64,000 nucleotides of DNA from Capitulum mitella (lineage: Eukaryota > Arthropoda > Thecostraca > Pollicipedomorpha > Pollicipedidae). The notes beneath the pieces are model-generated. The model saw only the letters and a list, made by a program, of their open reading frames with translations, did not search any database and was not told where the DNA came from. The DNA is taken from contig CP099851.1 in NCBI GenBank assembly GCA_030062745.1, positions 11,720,393 through 11,784,392 of the forward strand, read 5' to 3'. The position numbers and the translations under genes were made by a program. Positions 56,596 through 64,000 of this stretch are shown in pieces. The stretch's first letter is position 1. Each line of letters starts with the position of its first letter.

Positions 56596-59500
56596 GTGGG
56601 TGCCTCCACATTCTCAGTATTAGTGGGAGGTTAGGGTAGGAGGGGGTGGGGGCTAAATGTATCTAGTGGAACAGGTATCTGGTAGCTCAGATTGCATTGT
56701 TTGTCTTTGATGAAAAAATGTATTTTGCATTGTTTTAGAGTGTTGCCTTCCACATTAAGGGGGTTGGGCTATTTGTTTCAGATGTTGTGTTTTTATTGTT
56801 ATTTTTGTTGTTCAGCTGTTATTTTTATTGCAGTAGTGCTTTCCTTTTGTGGCAGAAAAGATACAACTTTTTAACTGGTAACCACTGGAAGATAGATGTG
56901 CCTAAATGAATGTACTGATTGTTTCACTGAAAGCCCTCTTCTCAATTTCAGTTTTGTGTGCAAAGGATCTGGCGAGGAAGGATTTCTTTCGTAAGTGTTT
57001 CCTGCATCTTATTTTGTGCAACAGTGGTCTTTTATTGAGGCTTTATACAAAGTACCTGTTTTTGACTCTCCACACTGGAGATGTTTGTCATTGTTTGTAT
57101 GCAGAGGCCTAGTCTTTCCTTATCTTATACTGACAAAGCAGGTCCTGCTCCCCTGATCGCCGTACACGGCCATCTCTCTTGTACCATCGCTGCCCATTTT
57201 ACCAAGCATTTTGACATCAGCTCGCACCATGCTAACACGGCCTTCATAAGCGGCTGGGCGCCGTGTGCCGTGCGTCTGCCAGTCCCAGACGCTGACTGAG
57301 CGCGGCGCCCGTTCTGCAGGCCTGCCGGACCCATTCGCCAAGATTAGTGTGGACGGCTCGGGCCAGTGCCACTGCACAGAGACCTGCCACGCCACGCTCA
57401 GCCCCAAGTGGAACAAGCACTTTGACCTGTGAGTGCCCGGCCGGCGGCCGGCGGCCCGCCCGAACGGCTGGCGCGTGTCTGATGGCGGCCATAGAAGGGC
57501 CACACGGTCACAGTCGGTGTACCGGGCAGCCTGAGTAACTGAGCCGTCCAGACGAACGGTCGGGAGCCAGCGGCGACCCTGACGGCAGCCGACCCCGCGC
57601 CTGGCTGCCCTCAGGGTGGCCGAGCCTTGTATGGCCGTCCAGCGGGTTGGAATGAGTCACGGGTGCGGCGCGTGCCTCGTGCTGAGCTGGTGCCGGGGTT
57701 TTGTCGCTGCCGAGCGTATCGCAGGAGGGAGCAACGTCTGTGTGCGTTGTCGCGGCGACGCGGCGCTGCGTGGGTCGTTATGCCGGGGTCGACGTAATCT
57801 GGGCGATGTGATCGGCTTTATCGTCCTAATCAGCGTAGTCAGCGTCCAAAGCCGGATCTTGGCCTGCTTTTTGCGCCGAAATCTTCGCCGAGGGTTTCTG
57901 TGCCGTTTGACCTAATTTGCGGATATTGGCACTTACCACCTTGTTGACATGGTCCCACCGTTACCAGAGGTCGAAACCTCTAGCCCGCAAGCAATAAGCC
58001 AAGAGACTTCCCCATGTTGCTTTTGGCCCCTTATATGTGTACATTGTTATTACACATTTTTTTCTGATATTACACATCTCTTCGCGGTTTCCCGCGCGAA
58101 CTTCAACTGCTGTTCATTTCCATTTACGAACACCGGCGACAAGGTCGGCTCGGTGATATGTTTCCATCTGGACAGCGAAAATCGCCGCGTCATCCGGCTG
58201 TGGGCTCTGTGTCGGAGCCTGCGTGAACGCCGGAGTTTGTGCGCCGAGGGCGGGTTGGGTACGGGCTGACCTTGGCCCTTGTGAGGCGGGTTGCTGACCT
58301 CTGTCGAGACCCGTGTCGGAAGCCAGCTGAGGTCTGGAGGTCGTGACTGTGGGCGGGTCGTCAAAGCTGGCGGTGCCGTGCCGCCGCTCTCTCCGCCGCT
58401 GGTGTTGTCCACACGTCCTGCCGCCGGACGGTGTCGGGTGACCTCGTTTGGCGGCCGGACTGTGGAGCACGGCGATTGGTGTCGGCGTTTTGAGCCTCGA
58501 TTGACGACTGTGCCCGGCGGAGTCCGCCTGGCCGCGCCATCCGTCCGTCCGCTCTGTTCGCCCGTGAAGCTGTTGGCCATGGTGCGACTGCGCCTGAAGC
58601 TCGGCCTCGGGCGGTTTTGTGGTCGGCGCGTGGCTGTGACGTAAGGGGAGGCGTTGCCTGCCGTAGCCGGGGTGGTACCGTGTTTGGACGAGACCCTGGT
58701 GACTAGAGCTGCTTGGAAGGTTGTACCACGGATTTCGATACGCCCGCGGCCGCTAACGTGCGACGCGACCTGCGGGCGATGGCTCGGGTGCTGGCACTGA
58801 CGGTGATTCTAATACTGGGGATACCGGGGAGGCCGTTTCTCGACCGGAATGGAAATGGCATGCGGATTTGTGACCGGGCCGATCCAGGACGGGGACCGTT
58901 TGCTGGCGGGACGGTGCGGTCGGATGCAGCGCCGGCCACTACCCTCTGACCGCCTGCCGACACGTGAGGCGGCCACACGTGGCGATGGCGGGCCGCTATC
59001 AGGCGGCGGCCTCCTCTGACGGAGACGACGACCGCGGATAAGATACGATCATCGATCAGCCCCCTCCCGCCCGCGGACGTTTGCGGTTGCCGGGGTCTTC
59101 CGGACACACGGACGAGCCGCACAGGGGGCCTTGACCCCCTCAGCCAGGCCTGGGTAATAGTAAGACGATGACGTCAGTTTTCGTTGTTGGTGCGAGAAGC
59201 TTTCGATACCCGTTTGGTACGGAAAGGTTAAACTGTGACAGTTTGACTGGACATGGGAAAAGGGTAACACCACCAAATGTTGGCGAAGGCGATGGGTTAT
59301 CTTGTGGGCAAATTATCTTTCGGTTGCGTCATGCATGCACGCAAACTTCTGCGACATTTGTTAACGATATTGTACTGGTTTTTGCTTGTTTGTTGTATTT
59401 TTCTGCCTCAAACTGTGGAAGGGTATCTGTTTGCGCGTGCTACAGGGCTGATGCACATAGAACCATGAGCAGTGTTGGAAAACCACGGTCTGTCCCTGGT

Positions 59501-62393
59501 ATTTTTTCTTGTGTTGCAACCAGACGTACGAACACTGTCCTCGCATACTCCACTGATAGCTTTTCGTGTTAGTCGTTTGTGTGATGTGGGACGTTGAATA
59601 TGTAGTTTGCTGTTGGAAATAGTGGTTATTTGGCATTGGGCATGTGATATGAGTTTTCTTCATCCTCGAAATGTGATGAAGCATGTCGGAAAACCACGTT
59701 GGAAATGCCACTGTCGGCTGAATCACATGGCCATGTTTGGAAGTATTTCCTTGTCGCGTGCATCGGCGTGATATGATCAAGTCAGATGTCCACAAAACGT
59801 CTGCTGTTATTTTTGTGTCGCAGGGACGTTGCCGTTTAACTCGCCTTCGCCGGTTCGAGTTCCGGTCTCACAGGTGGACCCGTCTTCAGGGTACTTGCTC
59901 GTGTAGGAAGTTAGGTCCACCCAGTTGGCATCCCTGGCGACGCCTCTGAGCAGACTGTTGTCTCTGGCGCCGCCACTAACCTGGCTGCTGATGTAACGCG
60001 AGATGAACACCCTCGAGGCTTATCGGCACCCTCCCACTACCGTCTGAACGGGGCCAGGTCGATTTGTTTGGTCTGCGAAGTGGCTGCCGATGGCCGTTGA
60101 TAGGTGGCTCCTTTATTGACGTCTGTCGCTGATTGGGTCAGTTAAGTATTGTCCGTGTGCCGACGGCGCTAGATACGGTGCATGTTTCAGGATCCAAACC
60201 GTTCGGCTTCGTGGCGACTCTCACTTCGCGACAACTGAAATCCTCGCGGAAATTCAGACGACGATCTGTCGATCATCGTCGAGTAGGGTAAAGCTCGGTG
60301 TCTGCTGTCCGGAGGCGGGCGTCTCCTCGGACCGGGCCGTTTTGCGGCTGTAAACATCGGCTGTCGCGCCCAGTTGCGTAATGTCGCGAGCGAGGGCTCT
60401 GCGCCAGCGGGCGGGCAGAGCGACGCTCGCGGCTGTTTATTGCGGCGATCGGAGCGGCCGCGCCGCCCGCCGTCCCGTGACGTCACGGGGCGGCGTCTGC
60501 ACGCCGGGGACCCGTTCGACACGTGATTAACTGGGCTTGCCTGGGCCGTCGTGCTCGAAAACGGCGGTCGACCGTTGATTTGTGACTGTGAGAATGGCCG
60601 AGCAAGACAGGCTACTCGTCACAAGTCAGTTGTCCGGTGTCGTTATAAAGCGGGAAGCGAACAAGGCCGCATCCGAAAACTGATTCCGTCAGTTTCCCCG
60701 TTATGCCATTACTCGAAAACGTTACGGAATGAGGCCGCTTGTCGATGAAATGGAACGGTAAAACGTCTCTGTTGTCGAAGGCAGGAAAGAAGCAAGCGGT
60801 ATCCGAGTGAGATGATCGGTTGTCGTACGAGACCCGGCTGAATTGGACCGCTCAGTTTTGGGGCGGGCCTCGGGAGCGCTCTGTCAGCGCTGTTGCCGGT
60901 TGACGGACGCCCGGCGCCGCAGTGGTGCTGTGGTGGGAGGTGCCGTCCGGTCGGCACGCGAGAGGCGCCGCCGGGGTTACGCCGCATCGGCAGCCGGACG
61001 AAAATCGCGGCATTTTACTTGTGCCGAGAGGTCTCCAGGGATGCTCATCGAAGATGAAATGGGCTGTTGAGGGTAGGCTAACCATGGGTCTGACATTAGA
61101 TAAGGCAAACTGGCAATTCAGCAGTTGTGAAATATTCTTTCGTCCCATTTCGTCACGTACCGTCATGTGTTACGCCCACTGTTTGTCTGTCTGTGCTAGT
61201 ATCCGGTGAATATTGGGTCCACGTGATAGAAAATATACACACATTTTGTGTTATTGCTGAACATGACATGTCACGTCGTTGTGACAAGGTCTTTGTACTC
61301 GATGAAATCGCTATGGTTACGTAACCCGTGTTTGCCAAGGCAAAGTGGGCGGGGTTGTTTGGTGGGGCCCGCTGCGCTGGAAAGTTGACGGCGGGCAGGG
61401 TTATACGCCGCCGCAGCCGTGCCCTCTAGAGGTTTCCTTGTCCCGTGGCTTGTAGCGTACGCGAGGCATTCGGTTTTTCCTGGTACATGCATCATAGACC
61501 ATACCAACCAACTCGCGAACAGAGCCACTGTCGGCCGTAAGTGGCTGCCATTGCCGTACCACTTAAGCCTGTGTGCTGCTGTTCATGAACGGCTGTCGGC
61601 CATCTTCCATTGGTCGGAGGCGTTGGAATTGTTGGACATTTTCCGAGGATACATCGCTGTGCAACACGTTTAGATTAATGTTTTTTTTTTTGCTATTGGT
61701 CATGTAGCGGGTAGCATTGCAAAGCTATTGTGTGGCCATCAGACATGTGCCGGGATCCCGATGAAATGAAGATTATCATCGTTTTGCGTTGGATTCTAAG
61801 CTGACCGGGGTAAGTGCTCGTTACGTGGGCGGTTCTTTGCTCCGGAGAGACACGACCTTTCCGAGATGACGCCCAGGTTAACGAGAGGTTGCACACAACA
61901 CGGAATAACCTGCATTCCATTGGGATCCAGGGACATGTCTTATGGTTAGGAGCGAACCAAAGAATGCGTGCTTTGTCTGCAATATTCTGTAACACAGCCG
62001 ACTTGTGGGACGTTCGTATGCTCATTCTGTCGCGCTGGTAGTCGATGGTAGCCATAAATTATGTCATTTTTTAAAATCTTATAGATTAAAAACGGCTCCG
62101 CACAGGTGGCGAGTACGTATCGGTTTCGATGGGATGAACTAACATGCAGGCGGACTCTTTTGAGCTCGCTACGTTTCTTTACCGCCGCAGTAAACATTTG
62201 CCACCACCACGCAGCGGTTGGCTGCCACCCTGTTCCCTAACTACCACCCGTCCCGGCAGATACATCGGCAAGAACGACACCATCGTCATCTCGGTGTGGA
62301 ACAACCGCAAGGTGCACAAGCGGCAGGGCGCAGGCTTCCTCGGCTGCGTGTACATCCGCTCCAATGTCATCCAGCAGCTCAAGGACACCGGCT
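56541..62393 (+). CDS. SMURF: SMURF-type HECT E3 ubiquitin ligase, 5' part (C2 domain)
   Basis: SMURF proteins ubiquitinate SMADs and other targets and regulate BMP/TGF-beta signalling and polarity; the C2 domain binds membranes and restrains the HECT domain. Exons: 56541-56595, 56952-56990, 57320-57428, 62260-62393, with all phases matching (113 residues so far). The start RRNGTSKIRLT and the C2 core LCAKDLARKDFFR, LPDPFAKISVDGSGQCH, LSPKWNKHFDL, YIGKNDTIVISVWNN, KRQGAGFLGCV and IQQLKDTG follow SMURF1/2 closely. The next donor is GTACGT (62394). The rest of the C2 domain and the WW and HECT domains are not within the window. I cannot say whether it is SMURF1-like or SMURF2-like; most invertebrates have one gene. 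Confidence 0.94.
56952..56990 (+). CDS. SMURF: SMURF exon, 39-nt micro-exon of the C2 domain
   Basis: Between TCAATTTCAG and GTAAGT, it encodes the LCAKDLARKDFF segment with both edge codons split (Ile from A+TT, Arg from C+GC). Confidence 0.94.
57320..57428 (+). CDS. SMURF: SMURF exon, C2 domain LPDPFAK segment
   Basis: Acceptor CGTTCTGCAG; encodes LPDPFAKISVDGSGQCH and LSPKWNKHFDL, with the calcium-loop-type Asp in LPDPF. Two Cys flank the segment CTETC, where vertebrate SMURFs have Ser and Val. Donor GTGAGT, phase 2. Confidence 0.95.
57429..62259 (+). other. SMURF intron (4.8 kb)
   Basis: GC-rich and CpG-rich, unlike the introns upstream. It includes a CRE-like TGACGTCA at 60478-60485 within a palindromic CCCGTGACGTCACGGGG and another at 59169-59176. 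No further exon was recognised in it. Confidence 0.6.
62260..62393 (+). CDS. SMURF: SMURF exon, C2 domain QGAGFLGCV segment
   Basis: Acceptor CGTCCCGGCAG; A completes the Leu codon, then YIGKNDTIVISVWNN, RKVHKRQGAGFLGCV and SNVIQQLKDTG. It ends with T of a probable Tyr codon before GTACGT. Confidence 0.95.
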
Positions 62394-64000
62394 GTACGTA
62401 CTGGCGCCGCCGGCGCCGGGCCGGGCCGGGCCGGCCGACCCGCCGCGGCCGGTCGGCGCGGCCGGTCGGCGCGGGCCAAACGTGACTCAGGAAACGCCGA
62501 GGAGGAATCGGTAGCGTTAGGGAAGCCAAGTTAGACTGCTTGCGTAGACCGAGTACGCCTGTTTTGTATTTGTTTTTTTCGCGTAGCAGGCTTTTCTGGT
62601 GAGTCTCGTCGCATTTTTGAGCCAGCATGATTGAAGGCTTTTGTTGATCCAAATGGCCGTCCGCTATCGCTCAACATACTCGCGTCGCCATCATTATCTC
62701 AACAGGCGCTTGAAAAATGATGCTGTTGCGCCGCGCTATGAATCGCTGTCTGTTTCGAAGTACTGCTCTCGACCGCGGATCATGGCGACTGTATAAAGGC
62801 TATGGTTTGGCGGGAAAGATGGACGTCACGAAACCGTCTTTTTCGTGAGAATCCTCTTGCGAGCCGAGTGTAGTTCGTGATGGATGTTTCAGTTGCGCAT
62901 GGCCATATTTTTGGTCGGGGTTTTCCAAAAATTGCTTCCGGCTATCGTTTTCTCCGCCATTGCGTAAGCAGTGGCGCAACCCGAATTTCTGGTAACGCGA
63001 AAGGGACTTGGTACGCCGACGCTAAAACGAAAGCTAGTCGTGACGCCAGTGCATAACCTACTGTCAGCCTCCGTCCTTCGGAGCGTTTTTGGGCCCGGCC
63101 GGCTGTTTTGCTTCCAGCGGCCAGCACTGAGTGGACACAGCACGCCGCCGGCGTGGCTGCCGCGCATCCGCCACAAACAGCCCGTCTGTCCGTGACGGCG
63201 GAACAGCTGCCGCGCCGTCAGCGGCGCGGGTCCCCGGGCGGGAGGTCTAGTGCGGAGGCCGCGCCGGGTCACCGTCGGCCGGGGGCGGGCGGCGCTCGGC
63301 GGGGGCTGCGGCGCCGCCGCCGGCCGCCGGCCGGTTTTCCCGGTCGCCCTGCGGAGGGGCTGACCGGCGCAGACGCCGGGTCGAGGTGGTCGGCGCCGCG
63401 CGGACCGCGCCTGGCCGGCCGACAGAGGCTGTCGAGTGGTGACTGTGTCCGGCCGGCGGCGCCTGCTGTGTCCGGACGGCGGAGCCTGCTGTGTCCGCCG
63501 TCCTGCTGTGTCCGGCCGGCGGAGCCTGCTGTGTCCGGACCGGCGGAGCCTGCTGTGTCCGCCGTCCTGCTGTGTCCAGCGTCCGCGACCTGCCGTCAGG
63601 GTGTGCGGCGTCACGCGGCGCGGGACTGCGTCGGGCCGTGGCTGTGCCTCGTTGTCCGGTCGTGCTAGAGTGTGAACACATGGGCTGCGCGTCGTGCTGT
63701 CCGTTGACCAGATGGCGGCCGAAGGCTGCCATTGTGTGTTGATTGCTGTTGCCCCGCTTTATAGACATCCCGAGACGCCCCGCACGTGTCATCACGTGCG
63801 TGAGTGCTCCCGTCAGCGGCATGGCGTGCCTGTGTACATTCCTTCCCTGACCCGTCAGGCGCCTTCCCGTCATCCGATCCTGCGGTCACAGCTCTGGCTG
63901 CCGGGCGTGGTGGGGATGGTCGGCTGTCGGTGGCAGCCCCCGCGCGGCCTGCAGGACGGCCGTCGCCTGCCGTTGTGTGCGGTCTGTGGTCCTCTGTCAG
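62394..64000 (+). other. SMURF intron, continues past the window edge
   Basis: No exon resembling the next C2 segment was found. The beginning is a GC-rich GGCCGG low-complexity patch (62400-62480). Confidence 0.6.
63448..63580. repeat. Minisatellite with CCTGCTGTGTCCG units
   Basis: CCTGCTGTGTCC recurs five or more times, separated by GGACGGCGGAG, GCCGT or GGCCGGCGGAG. It forms a higher-order repeat of roughly 45-50 bp. Confidence 0.88.

Noticed and set aside
59850..59880. GGTTCGAGTTCC word resembling a tRNA B box
   Set aside because: There is no matching A box or cloverleaf upstream.

Overview
The window is eukaryotic nuclear DNA with spliced genes (GT-AG introns, split codons, 5' UTR introns). 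The base composition, very CpG-rich GC-rich stretches alternating with CpG-depleted AT-rich ones, abundant minisatellites, a Penelope-like retroelement and a piggyBac-type MITE suggest an invertebrate, most likely an arthropod (a crustacean such as a barnacle would fit, but the sequence does not prove it). No bacterial operon, CRISPR array or rRNA/tRNA gene was found.

Four protein genes can be built exon by exon with matching splice phases. (1) A receptor-type protein tyrosine phosphatase on the + strand, 21091-35121, ten coding exons, 1378 residues: signal peptide, a long Thr/Pro/Ala-rich mucin-like ectodomain, Gly-Tyr-Thr-Gly repeats, a membrane-proximal alpha/beta module, one transmembrane helix and a single PTP domain whose WPD loop reads WPE. 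(2) A GKAP1 (G kinase-anchoring protein 1) homologue on the - strand, 42673 down to about 38118, six exons. (3) ATG12, the ubiquitin-like autophagy protein, on the - strand, 53893-52661, three exons, complete. (4) The 5' part of a SMURF-type HECT E3 ubiquitin ligase on the + strand, 56541-62393, four exons encoding the N-terminus and most of the C2 domain; WW and HECT domains must lie beyond the right edge.

Layout: 1-21 kb has no recognisable coding gene, only repeats, CpG-rich segments and a possible distal promoter near 13.1-13.5 kb. The phosphatase occupies 21-35 kb and is tail-to-tail with GKAP1 (38-44 kb). From 44 to 52.5 kb lie a 1.2 kb TTAA-flanked MITE and a 2.2 kb inverted-repeat structure with Penelope reverse-transcriptase and endonuclease remnants. 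ATG12 and SMURF are divergent, with a probable shared promoter at about 54.3-55.15 kb. From 57.4 kb onward is mostly SMURF intron.

No wholly new biological system is evident. The strongest unusual signals are: (a) CpG is almost erased from the 5' introns and exons of GKAP1, ATG12 and SMURF but not from their inferred promoters or from the phosphatase gene, as expected from mosaic germline methylation; (b) minisatellites or short duplications repeatedly start at exon edges (GKAP1 exons 5 and 6, the ATG12 stop codon, phosphatase exon 4 and exon 10 acceptors); and (c) a mucin-like receptor phosphatase with a WPE loop.
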